Positions 24,621 to 37,800 of a stretch of DNA of 64,000 bases are shown here, one piece after another. The position numbers and the translations under genes are program-made. Source of the DNA: Aegilops tauschii subsp. strangulata (taxonomy: Eukaryota > Streptophyta > Magnoliopsida > Poales > Poaceae); contig NC_053036.3 in NCBI RefSeq assembly GCF_002575655.3, forward strand, positions 193,906,788 through 193,970,787. Reading direction: 5' to 3'. Under the pieces are notes generated by a model that worked only from the letters and a program-made list of their open reading frames with translations, searched no databases and was not told the DNA's origin. Each line of letters opens with the position of its first letter. Position 1 is the stretch's first letter.

Positions 24621-25083
24621 CACAGCTAGGAAGCTTAAAGGGGTTAAACGGGACAAAGGACACGAGGATTATACTGGTTCGGCCCCTTACGGTGAAGGTA
24701 AAAGCCTACTCCAGTTGAGGTGGAATTACTTAGGGTTTCGATGACCAGGGAGCTTAACCGCTATGCCTGGCTATCGATCTGATGTTGCTTGTCCTGAACC
24801 GCCGCCGGGTCGTCCCTTTATTTAGAGAGGTTGACGCCCAGCGGCTCTCAGAGTCCCAGCCGGCTTATAACAGTGTTCGGCTCGGACTCTTAACTATTCT
24901 TGCCTTACACTACAAGTCTTACCATAATGGCGGTTTATCACTACGGGCCTTAAGCCGCCTCCGGGTCTTAAGCCCATTACTGAACCGCCGTCCTCATGCT
25001 TGGTACTGGGCTTCACGTGATGATCATTATGACATAACCCGGCCCCTCCTGGGCGGGTGACTCTAATGGTTATATCCTCAACA
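24565..25083 (-). repeat. 5' LTR of Gypsy copy B (519 bp)
   Basis: This LTR has the same borders as the 3' LTR, with about 18 substitutions and no net indel. The TATA-like box is altered: the 3' LTR has ttatatag where this copy has ttatttag (24,818-24,825). The promoter of this copy may therefore be weakened. Confidence 0.95.
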
Positions 25084-25312
25084 CAAACTAACCGCGTGAT
25101 CCTAAAGAAAAATTTGAAGGAGAAGAGAAGTAAGTCGAAACACCTACGTCAAAATTCCTCACCAGAGCGACGAAGGGGCTGAGGAGTAAAAGAATTCCTA
25201 CTCTCCGATATAACTAGACTCCAAAAACAGTTTTCTTCTAGACTCAACAACGGCCAAACTACACGATCAATCAAGGGGGCTCCTAGGGTTGGTCGGGGCT
25301 CTGATACCAACT
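25084..25312 (-). other. Internal region of element D (5' portion) with tRNA-Met primer site
   Basis: This short stretch joins copy B's target duplication to D's right LTR. On the minus strand TGGTATCAGAGC (25,309-25,298) starts a few bases from the LTR edge. It is the standard initiator-methionine tRNA primer site of plant LTR elements. No coding sequence is seen. Confidence 0.85.
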
Positions 25313-28105
25313 TGTCACGCCCAAGATGCGACCCTATCCTAAAGGAACTCGAAGGTCCCACCAAGGATAGAAGCGCATCTTGAAGACGCTTTTGCAAGGT
25401 GGATATCATTACATCAACATTACATAAAAGATGGGGAAACATACAAAAGGCACAAACGCCCCAAAAATACATCAATACATCATACATAAGATCAACATCC
25501 GACTACGGATGAAACACAAACAGAAACTCAAAGGACATCCACCCTGTTAGCCCAGGCTGCCGACCTGGAACCTATCCCCTGATCGAAGAAGAAGCAGAAG
25601 AAGAACTCCAAAACAAGTAACATCGCTCTCGCGTCATGATCATCGCAAAACCTGTACCTGCAACTGGTGTTGTAGTAATCTGTGAGCCACGAGGACTCAG
25701 CAATCCCATTACCATGGGTATCAAGACTAGCAAAGCTTAATGGGTAAGGAAGGGGTAAAGTGGTGAGGTTGCAGCAGACTAGCAAAGCATCAAAACAATA
25801 TACTACAGCACCTCAACATGATAACAAAAGGCATGGACATGAAGTACAGATAAAGCATTACAAAATATGAACACTGAGCTATCTCCAGAAATCACTAGAA
25901 CATGCTCAAATGGACATGGCAAGATTGCAAATAATAACAGATTCACAGACTTAGCAGAAATCACTGGACATGGCAGAAATAACATCAGGTTGCAAAGTTT
26001 AGAGCTATCAAACGACAAGCTACAGGAACATATCGTAGCAAACAAAGGCACGGAATGAATCTACTAAAAGCATATAACAAATGCCCCTTACTTAATATGA
26101 GCCAAAAAGGCACAGAAGATATGATGGGACTCATGTAAACATAGCAAGTAATATGATAGATTCAGACTTAGTGAAAATAACAGGACATGGCAGAAACAAC
26201 GATAAGTAGGCATGTTGGTGAGCTTGAATCACTCACCACAGAGCATTACATGGCATGGCGAGGTAACCAACAGTAAGATGGCACAAATATGAAGCTAAGA
26301 ATGGCAATAACATAGTCATAGGGTACATGGATTACTAGTAACAACAATGGCAAAATTGATTAACATGTATACAATCTGCCAGGAATATTTTATAGCAAAC
26401 GTAGAGCAAGATAACAACAAGCTACAGCATGCCATAAATGCAAACAAGGGCATGGATGGATAGAGCATAACATGTATAATAAAACATCCTTAGTGAACAT
26501 CTCAAGATTATGCATAGGATGACTTGTAGGAGCAGGTTTACATGGCAACAAAATATAACAGACTCAGACTTAGCAGAAATTACTAAGTCACAGAAATCAG
26601 CAACATCACGGAGGCTACTTTGCATGCTTGTGCTAGTCACTATATAGACCATAAAAATACAAGGCAAGCACCCCAGTAAAGATCGCATGATGTAATTCAA
26701 ATCACAAGTAGAGCTCATGCTCAAAGGATGCACACACAAAATGCAATGAAAAAGACAAATCACCAAGTTCTGTAAACAGACAGCAGTTAACATCATATAG
26801 CACTCTTGCAAGGATGATTAGGGCATCAAGATGGACTCAAACAAGCATGGCACAATGGAATGAAATGAAAATCATCTCATGGCGAACATTTCTATATATT
26901 ATATGCATGAATCGGAGCGGCACACATAAAGATATGGCATGATGAACATGGGTACATAATGCAGAAAAACTTAGGGACTTAGCAGAAATTTACCCTCGTG
27001 AAAAGTCAACGCGGGATGAGACGGAGCGGGACGGAGGGATCCGGGTCGCGGGACGGGTGGATCTCATCCACCCCGACCCGGTCCGGCGAGGAGGCGGCGT
27101 CGGCGAGCTTGGACGCCGGCGACGGAGGAGAACCGGCGGCGAGGAAGGCCGGGCGGCGCGGGGCGCGGGAGGCGGCGAGGGTCTGCTGGCAGGGCGCCGG
27201 CGGAGGCGCGACGGCTCCGGTCGCCGGCGGGAGGAGCAGGGGCGGCGCGCCGGGCGGCGGGGAGGAGCAGGGGCGGCGCGCCGGGCGGCGCGCCGGGCGG
27301 CGGGGAGGCGCCGGCGGGGCGCGGCTCGGCGAAGGGGCGGTGGAGCGGGGCGCTCGGGGGAGGCGCGCGGGAGCCGGGCGCTCGGGCCAGCGGCGGCGGC
27401 GGACGGGCCCCGCGGGCCGGCGGCGGCGGAGGAGAGAGAGGCGGGGTGAGGTGGCGCGCTCCGGTTGGCTGAGGCGGCGGGGAAGGCGACGTGGCGGCCT
27501 CTCATTGGCCGGAGCAACGTGGCGGCGGCGGTGGACACGTCAGACGGGGAGGCGGACATGTGCGGCGGCGGGGCGGAGCAGGGCTAGGGTTTCGACTGCG
27601 CGAAATTTCGGGGAGGGTCACATATATATAGATAGAGGGAGCTAGGAGAGTCCAAACGGGGTGCGGTTTTCGCCCACACGATCGTGACCGAACGACCGAG
27701 AGCATGGAGGGGGTTTGGATGGACTAGTGGACTGAGGTGAAGGGGTGCTGGGCTGCAAAGAGGGAGGGGTTTCGGGCTACGCGGTCAACCGTTGGGGCAT
27801 CAAACGACCTCCAAATGGAACGAAATTTGACCGGCAGTCTGTCGGTGCTATACCAAGGCCACTTGGCAAATCTCAGCCCATTCCGAGAACATTTTTCTCC
27901 CACTCACGAAATAAGGTCTGAGGGGAGCGACGGGCGCGGGTGAGAGTGTCGGATCGCGAAACGGACAACGGGGGATGCAAGTTTTGAAAAACATGATGAT
28001 GCAATGCAGATGATGACATGGCAAAATGCAACACGCAAGCAGCTGACAAGGCAAGAACGGCGAATAACTGGCAGACACCTGGCGCATCGGATCCGGGGCG
28101 TTACA
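25313..28105 (-). repeat. Right (5') LTR of element D (2.8 kb, internally deleted)
   Basis: It runs from tgtcacgcccaag to ggggcgttaca. Compared with the left LTR it lacks about 1.77 kb, joined near 25,775-25,790 (gcagcagactagcaaagc). It preserves the uninterrupted target of copy C at about 25,745-25,760. The GC-rich block (27,005-27,590) and TATA box (TATATATA, 27,623-27,630) are retained. The GC block contains an extra short duplication of ggaggagcaggggcggcgcg near 27,230-27,300. Confidence 0.88.
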
Positions 28106-29168
28106 CCTACTCCTTTCAGTCGACCACGGTTGGCAAGGTCGTTGATGATGTGTTGAGGTCGCCGCGAAGCACGATGTGGTCGTTCCTTTGTCATCGTCTC
28201 GCGCCACCGTGCCTCCCTTGTCATGGCCTCTAGCTAGTGATTGCTGCTGGAGGGCTAGTTGTGTGTTTAGTTGGGACATGCTGATGGCCTCTAGTATCCT
28301 GGATGTTGGATCGTTTCCAGGGATTGGTGTCGTTAGATAATTCAGGGTGTATCCTGTTATTGGTGGCAAGATGGACGTGGTGGCTACCATGCTCTTCAAG
28401 GTCACCATCGTTGTGGGAAAACCGGGCGGTATGCTCCCTAGGAGGCCCGTTTCGACCTTCTACTGGGCTGCGTCGTAAAGGCCATCGGGCCTGACACGGG
28501 CGTGCTTGAGGTGGAGGACCCTGCTGTTGTTGCCATCGGTAGTACACTTGTGGTTGGCTCTATCATCATGACTTGATGGAAAAATATTGCGGCCGGAGCT
28601 TCTGACTGGGTCGTGTCGGCCTTGGATTCGGTGGAGGATTCAGATACGCCCCAGAGATCGGAGTAGGTGACCTCATTGATGGGTTGGAGGCCGGCATTTT
28701 CGTCCTCGTTCGTGAGGCACATCGATTCTTTGTCGCTGCTCTCGCCATCCGAGACCAAGACGGCGTCGACGAGATTGGTTTTGTCGCTCGTGGTGAGGTC
28801 AGCGATATGCAGTCCTCTAGTGTGTGGGTGACGTGGCAATTGCCACAGACCATCGCAGTGAGCTATACAGCTGGTGCAGGTTCCTCTAGGCATTCATAGG
28901 CAGGGTGGTCCGCCCCCCCCCCCCCCCCCCTCAACCAGGGCGCAGACGTAGGCCTTCCTGGTTTGGGGTCGCCGTCGTGTGCTGTCGTTGGAGATGTGTA
29001 GGTGACGGGGTGGGGCGGCGGGTTGATGTCGACCTGGCGTTCCCCGTTGGCGATGAACGCGAGGGAGCTGAAAGTTAAGCTTTTCCCCAGCAGGAGACCG
29101 CCGAAGGTGAGAGAAGATCTGATCCAAGATCGATCTCCAGCCGGAGCCGCCCATGCCTGGTGCGCCAA
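28106..29168 (-). mobile_element. Element E: decayed LTR-element internal region
   Basis: This is the DNA into which D inserted. Minus-strand frames are open but broken. They include a Cys/His-containing segment (CTSCIAHCDG...H) and a Gln-rich segment (SQLNTQLALQQQ) that look like remains of a gag-type ORF, but I cannot assign a family. At 29,152-29,168 the minus strand reads ttggcgcaccaggcatg, resembling a primer-binding site, just after an LTR-like end (catca). A homopolymer of about 19 C lies at about 28,912-28,930. Confidence 0.4.
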
Positions 29169-29570
29169 CTGATGGTGCAAAATACCGCCAGATCCCTCGG
29201 TAGAGGTCCGAGCACAACTAGAAGTCTTAGATCGGAGGTCGCGGAAGGATTTATCCAGTTTTCGGGCCTCCATAAAGTAATACCCTACATCCTGCTTGCT
29301 TTCGTTATTCATGATGAAGGGATACCTCATGCGAAGAGTTACAATGGCGTATGAGATTGCCACCGAGAGTTTGTCATGAGAGGCTCTCGGCCAGGGGAGG
29401 GAGGATGGATGCCCTGCTGGCGCCCACATCGCACAGACTCGGCTTGACGGATGCCTTGAGGCGGTGGCGAGGAGGAGGGAAGGGGAAAGGAAGGACGCCG
29501 GGGCGGAGCTAGGGCTCCGGTGACGCACGCGGGAGGCGCGTGGAGCGGGGGAGTAGTCATGCAAAAAAAA
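29169..29570 (-). repeat. Possible 5' LTR segment of element E
   Basis: The minus strand upstream of the primer-like site contains text similar to cereal LTR 3' ends, such as a dense run ending in ggtattttgcaccatca. The outer border is not determined. A tail-like sequence (aataaagacggttgtgtgcatcc, with an A-run at about 29,668-29,677) follows on the + strand, so several repeat fragments abut here. Confidence 0.3.
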
Positions 29571-29679
29571 ATTGAACTTGTGAAGGATCTTTTGAACATG
29601 TCACAGTTTTAATAAAGACGGTTGTGTGCATCCTACTAATGCACAATCCAGATTATTTTATTTTCAAAAAAAAAACTGA

Positions 29680-30929
29680 ATGAGGATTGATCACTCGCGA
29701 GCTCAAACACCTGGTATATCAACATGGCAACAAGATTGAGCGGGCATTTTTGTGGTCAGCTAGTGACACAACTACAGGAGCAAAATGCAAGGTCAATTGG
29801 GAGACAGTCTGTCGCCCTACACAGCTCGGTGGGCTTGGCATACTCCACTTGGGGAAATTTGCGAGAGCTCTCAGGCTGAGATGGCCCTGGATGGCATGGA
29901 AGGACCCGTCTAAGTTGTGGGTTGGCCTGGGCAACCCATGCTCCGAGGTGGATATGAACCTTTTCTACGCATCCACAGTCATCACCTTGGGCAACGGAGG
30001 GAAGACACCTTTCTGGGAAGCGCCCTGGTTAGGAGGGAAAAGGCCAAAGGATATTGCCCCACTCATTTTTGCGTCCTGCAAGCGGAAAAAAATGGTGCGT
30101 GAGAAAGGCCATGCGCGACAAGGCTTGGGTGCACAAGATTAACCCTTCTACCGACCTCACGGTGGGGCACATTGTCCAGTTTGTTGATCTCTGGGTGCGG
30201 CTTCTAGGCATACAATTACAAATGGACGTTGACGACGACATCACTTGGAAATTTAAGGCAAATGGAGAATACTCGGCAGGCTCTGCTTATAGGGACAATT
30301 CTTGGGCTCCACCTCCACAGTCATGAACAAGACCATCTGGAAGGTTTGGGCGCCTCCCAAGGTCAAGTTCTTCTCATGGTTGGCCATCCAAAACAGGATA
30401 TGGACTGCGGATAGGCTGCAGAAGAGGGGTTGGGAGAATTGTGGCCTATGCGCCCTTTGCAGGAGGGCCAATGAGACATCCGGTCACCTCTTCTTTAAAT
30501 GCCGGTTTACCCTGCATATTTGGAGAATGGTCAAAGCATGGCTTGGACTTGGGGCGCTGGAGATGAATAGGTGGGGGACGGAACGCAACATCAAGTGTTG
30601 GTGGACAAGCATGTCCAAACCAAATACAACAAACAGGAAGACCATGGCCTCACTCACCATGCTTGTATGTTGGGTCATCTGGAATGAGAGAAACGCTAGA
30701 GTCTTCCAGAAGAAATCGACGCCGCCGCACAACATTCTAAAACTCATCCAAGAGGAGGCCAGGACGTGGGTCACCGGGGGCTAGACATCTGAGCATCATC
30801 ATGCCGCGAGAGTAATTCGTTTGCACCTTTTGTTGATGGGCTATGTTGTAAAGCGGTTCTCATGTACTCAAAACTCTTCTTCTTAATTAATGAATGAGGC
30901 AAATCTTTTGCCTCTGTTTAAAAAAAAAC
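29680..30929 (+). mobile_element. 5'-truncated L1-type LINE, C-terminal ORF2 with poly(A)
   Basis: The translation shows the end of a plant LINE ORF2: [19 protein letters not shown] after the reverse transcriptase, then the zinc-binding region with WAPPKVKFFSWLAI and CGLCALCRRANETSGHLFFKC. Two frameshifts (near 30,090 in an A-run and near 30,295) break it. It ends in an A-run at 30,920-30,928. It stops only about 145 bp before the CRK-1 start codon, so it forms that gene's upstream region. Confidence 0.85.
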
Positions 30930-31073
30930 ATGGCATCCATACACAAAACAAATGGTGAAAACGGACAAGGACTTGCTTTTCCAACTGCTAACTCATTGCC
31001 GTGTCCGACTGTCAAATTTAATTGGGTGTAGAAAAGCTAGCACCAACTTCCCCGTTCCACCATCTGTGGTGGC
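30930..31073 (+). promoter_or_regulatory. Short interval between LINE poly(A) and CRK-1 start
   Basis: These 144 bp are all the non-transposon DNA left upstream of CRK-1 before the LINE tail. I see no strong TATA box. The core promoter may be in the LINE-derived DNA, or displaced. Confidence 0.35.
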
Positions 31074-33628
<2,555 letters not shown>

Positions 33629-33786
33629 CAAGTTCAGTGGCAGATTAATTCATGCCTCATGCCTGAGGGCATGTGTAAAGGAATCTATTTTTTAAAAGAG
33701 GTCACCCTGCATAAGTGATACACATTCTGTAAGATGGTTTCACTGCAAGATGGAGAGATGTCGTTCAAGGCAATGTTGCTCTGCAG
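33629..33786. other. 3' flank of CRK-1
   Basis: This short stretch follows the stop codon. I see no gene. It should include the 3' untranslated region. Confidence 0.4.
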
Positions 33787-34060
33787 CAACACTTTTTTTC
33801 AGAAAGGAGGATAACCCCCGGCCTCTGCATCGAGCCATGCACACAACCATCTTTATTATACTATTAAACCGAGTCTAATAAAACAAATTATATGAATCAA
33901 TCCAAAGTCATCTTCGTGGCGATCTATGTTACTACATCTTACTAGTTTGATGATGTGTCTTAACCTCACACCAATGCACACCATCTAATCCAGTGGTCTC
34001 ACCAAGCCGCCACACGGCGAGCCGAGAGCAACATGCCCCCTACTGCAACATACCACGACC
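33787..34060 (-). mobile_element. 3' tail of a non-LTR retroposon, antisense
   Basis: The + strand reads ttttttt, then aggaggataacccccggcc, then ctgcatcgagccatgcacac. This is the reverse complement of the grass LINE tail found at 42,940-43,001. It is a heavily 5'-truncated insertion running on the minus strand, and its right border is uncertain. The next 470 bp, to 34,530, show no gene. Confidence 0.55.
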
Positions 34061-34530
34061 TTTTACAAGAATCATTTTGTTTTTGTGCCAATGTAAGATG
34101 TACCCTGGTGTCTTGGTATGCGGGAAAAATGTATGCAAGACAATCTTGATTCTTTATAACAAGAACCTGATATCGTTCTCTCTACAAAGGACCCGAAAGC
34201 CATAGGCCGTGTGTGACTGTCTAGCGAGCATTTTGGTGGCAGGCTAACGGAATACCTCTGTTCTACTGAAATGGCTAGGAAAATTGCCTGTGGGTTATAA
34301 CGGAAGATGCAGGGTTAAAACACTATTATGGCAACCAAAATAGGCAAAGAAGAAAATATGAAAGGATTGTGTGTGTTTTTAGCTCCACACTCGTCCTGCA
34401 TGCATCGCTGTTTAAGATCCTGCCAGGAATCAGCCTTAGCTCCATCATGAAGCCCCGGATGTTAGGCACCACCATGATGGCCCCACACATTGGCAAGGCA
34501 TGGCAGCCCCGGTGAGCGCATGGTGTACAA

Positions 34531-34830
34531 CACTATAAAAAAAGACGCACCCGTATTGATACATGGTTGTCATAGTAGGTCATGTTTTCTGTCACTCATG
34601 TACATCTCTGGCGGTTTTATGACAGAATTAAGATAGTCATATATGTGTTGTCGTAGATGTGTTTCATGATAATAATCACTTTTTCATCATGGAAGTGTGC
34701 ACTTTCATGACAGAAAATGGTGCGTCATGGCGTCATGGGAAGTGTTTCGTCAAGGGTAACCGTCTCGTGATAGCTTCGTAACGCATCGTCGTTAAACTAT
34801 CGGGTGCGAGTTCGAATCCGATACCCGTAA
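34531..34830 (+). mobile_element. Possible CACTA transposon terminus
   Basis: The sequence cactataaaaaaagacgc begins with CACTA and continues with alternating words such as tgtcatag, tcatgacag and catgacagaaa. These are like the subterminal repeats of Triticeae CACTA elements. I did not find the matching TAGTG end, so the assignment is tentative. The LINE that follows would be an insertion into this element. Confidence 0.4.
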
Positions 34831-34831
34831 A

Positions 34832-37800
34832 ATGAAGTTGCCCATTATTGATCCTCCACATGTCGGCTTCTTAATCATCAACGGAGCCATGTATCAACTA
34901 TTCGGCGTAGGGGGGCCGTCACAGATCGGTTCTCGTTCTCACAATTCTCGCGCGGTGGTGTCGACGAGAGGGAAGGATGGGCCGACGGGATCTGGCGGTG
35001 ACCGTGTCGCCTCGTCGCAGCTTGAGTTCGGACGGGAGGAGAGACGATGGACTCAATGGCGGGTTTCTTTTGCCGACAGGTCGGATCCGGCCGTATGGAT
35101 CGAAGGGCGTCTTCGATTCACTCTGCCTTCGCGCTGGATGGCGCTCCTCGATCTGGAGAACGAAGTGCTCGCCGGCGAATATCTTCCGGACGGCGACTTG
35201 ATTGAGGTGGGGTTTCAATTCAAATTTGATTCCTATAGCGTGGTTGTGGGCGATTGCGTGCAGATTGACGTACGCCCAAAGGCAACGGAGATGATTGACC
35301 TGACGGGGCACATAGCGATGGCAACGTTGGCGCCGGGGACTTCGACATCTGCCCGCGATGTTGCTTCCGGTGATCGCCGGAGGGTGGGTGGGAGATTTTG
35401 GGTTCTTGCGGATGATGACAGCGGTGATGACGAGGTCGACGACGGGCGCTCCGGAGGCTCGACGACCTGCTCGCCTACTCCCTCAGATATACTCTGTGAG
35501 GCTTGTTCCGGCCAAGATGAGGACGAGGTGGCAGAGATTGTGGAGACGGTCGTCCCTCCCGAGGACCCGACGAGGAACGGCCTGCGGCCCGGAGAGAAGA
35601 TTGAGCTGCTCCGGCGTGTCGTGCGTCGGAGGACGGCGGCGAACGCACCTCGGCCCTGGAGGGGTCCAATTCCCAAGGTAAGTCTTCCCAAACTTACAGT
35701 ATTCGATTTGGTTGCGCCGGAGGCGTGGACGGCTGTGGTCAGACGGAAGAAGGGCTGCCGTGCGGCGGCCGGCCGGCAGCAGGCGGCGCCGGCGGCATCG
35801 ATCGGGATCGCGGCGGCGAGGGCCCTGCGTTTGAATTCCCTGATTGGCGCGTGTGGGCCTCCGGTGGCTACTAGGCCTCCGGTGGCTACTGGGCCTCCTT
35901 CAGCTGGGTATGTGGCCCAGTGCGAAGGGACTGCAGTTGGGCCGGGCCTAGTATTACTGGAAAAGGACGTGAGGGAGGCATGCAGTGGTCGACCGATTTC
36001 CTCTTCTCCCTGCTCGCGCCGTAGGGTTCTGGTGCGGCGCCTCCCTCATCGGCGGGCGGATCCTGGCGGCCGTGCTCGTCGCATCCCCCCGCTAGTGTCC
36101 ATGGCGGGACGTGGTGTGGCGGGGAAGAGACCGGCCGAGCTCCCTGGGACGGGTCGCGCTGGGACTGCGCCGGGCGGTGGCCGTGCTGCAGCGACTGCTG
36201 TGCCGCCGCCATTTGCTGCCTCCGGTCGTGGAGCTGGCCGGGGCGCGGTGCCCCCGTGCCTCTCGTGGGAGGGCGCGGCGGAACGTTGCCGGGTGCGGCC
36301 GTGGGGCGTGGTTCCACGGCGTCTGCCGGAGCTCGCATACCGGTGATTGCGGCCTCGGGATTGGCGCCTAGTCGTGGTGGGCAGACTGGTGGGGCTGCGG
36401 GTCGGGGCGGCACGGTGACTAAGCCGCCAACGACGGGGGCGACAGGGGCTGTGGGACATCTGCCTAGGCAAGCACCGCCACCCCACTTCGTCACCAAACC
36501 TGTGGCTGGTGCTAATGCCGCGCCTCGGGGACAATGGGGAGACGATGGTTTTGACGCATATGGGGCAGGTGTGCACCGTGGCTCGTCGTCGACGGGTGGC
36601 GGCCGAGGTTACGCTTGGCAGAGCGACGGTTCGGCCGAGCGACCGTTCCTGGGCCCCCAGGGTGGTTTTGTTGAGGGTGCTTCTGGTTCGGATTCTAGAC
36701 AGCGTGGTGGCTTCCGAGGGCATCGTGGTGGTCGGGGCGGGCGAGGGGGCTGGTACCGTCCACGACCGCTACCACCACCGGTCGTTGTCGAGCAGATGAC
36801 TGATAGCGGGGCTGCAGAGGAGCCTGTGTTGTCCGATCACGCTATGGAGGTAGTGACGGCTCTTGCTTCTGCTCCGGTTCCTGAGAATGAGGTTATGCCT
36901 GATGTGTCCGTGGAGATGATGGACAGGGCTGAGTCTGATAGAGCGTCCAAGTGGGCGCGCAGGAAGGAAAAGATGCTTTGCTATCGTGCGGAGACAAGGG
37001 TCACTTCATTGCGGAGTGTGTGGCACGTTTATGTGATACCTGTGGTAAACTGGCACATGAATCTGGGGATTGTCCGTTACTGCGCGATCAGGCACCTTCA
37101 CTCATGATGTATGGAGTATATTGTGCTGAGCTAACTTTTTTCAAGTCTCCGACTGAGCACGAGGTGCCTGACGAGTCTCCGAGTAAGACCACGGGGATTG
37201 TCAAGGTCACCAGAGGGGAGGTTTCTGAGGCACAGATCGTGCAGAGGCTTCGAGAGCTGGCTCCTGGGGATTTCCAGTGGGACCTTGTCGGTCTTGCTGA
37301 TAAGATGTTCAGGGTCGAGTGCCCGTCTGTGGAGGATCTGCAGAGGTTGCTGAGTTTTGGGATGTGTAAGGTGCCGGGTACTGATGGTATCCTTGAGTTT
37401 CAGGAATGGAAGCTTGTTGAGCCTCAGGGCGTGCCGCTTACGCAAGCGTGGCTACGCTTTTCCGGGGCACCTTCCTCTCACTACAGGATGCTCGGGTTGT
37501 GGCCAGTTTGGGCATTCTTGTGGGGAAGCCTGAGCGTGTGGACATGGCTTTCACCAGAGCTCAAGGGATTGCTCGGGTTCTGGTCAGTATTCTGAACGTT
37601 GAGTATGTGCCGGAAGTGGTTAAGTGGGCTTATCGAGGCAGGATTTATAACCTGGTTATTGAGTTTGAGGACGAGAGCCTTCTCTCTGCGCCGGCTCGCG
37701 TGTCTGACGTTGATATGCATGAGGGTGATGGTGGCGCGGGAGTTCAGGAACCGCCGGTCGAGGACTCTGGACGACAGCTGTCCATGGGGCCGGGGTCCGA

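Larger units (their letters stand above)
12203..25083 (-). mobile_element. Complete Tat-type Ty3/Gypsy retrotransposon, copy B (12.9 kb)
   Basis: It is bounded by two 519-bp LTRs and an exact 5-bp target duplication, caaac, at 12,198-12,202 and 25,084-25,088. On the minus strand the order is 5' LTR, primer site, gag, protease, reverse transcriptase, two RNase H-like domains, integrase, a spacer with tandem repeats, an antisense gene and the 3' LTR. The second RNase H-like domain and the extra antisense gene are typical of the plant Tat lineage (Grande/Retand/Ogre relatives). I count about 18 differences between the LTRs (about 3.5%). With a grass rate of 1.3e-8 per site per year this suggests insertion somewhat over a million years ago. 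It is inserted in element D and is no longer autonomous. Confidence 0.95.
5688..28105 (-). mobile_element. Element D: large non-autonomous LTR retrotransposon, interrupted by Gypsy copies B and C
   Basis: D's parts are a left (3') LTR at 5,688-9,821 whose outer end is displaced by copy C, an internal region at 9,822-12,202 plus 25,084-25,312, and a right (5') LTR at 25,313-28,105. The LTRs have TG...CA ends (tgtcacgccc to ggggcgttaca). A tRNA-iMet primer site beside the right LTR and a purine tract beside the left LTR fix the orientation as minus. The joined internal region is only about 2.6 kb. I recognise no gag, protease, reverse transcriptase or integrase in it, so it must have been mobilised in trans (LARD-like). 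From the two partial LTRs I infer an original LTR of roughly 4.6 kb. Confidence 0.85.

Noticed and set aside
28912..28930. Run of about 19 cytosines
   Set aside because: A homopolymer whose length is unreliable in sequencing, with no associated structure.
34786..34830. tRNA-like B-box (gagttcgaatcc) just left of the LINE
   Set aside because: No A-box at the right distance and no cloverleaf can be drawn. The stretch only forms a short hairpin (cgggt...acccg).
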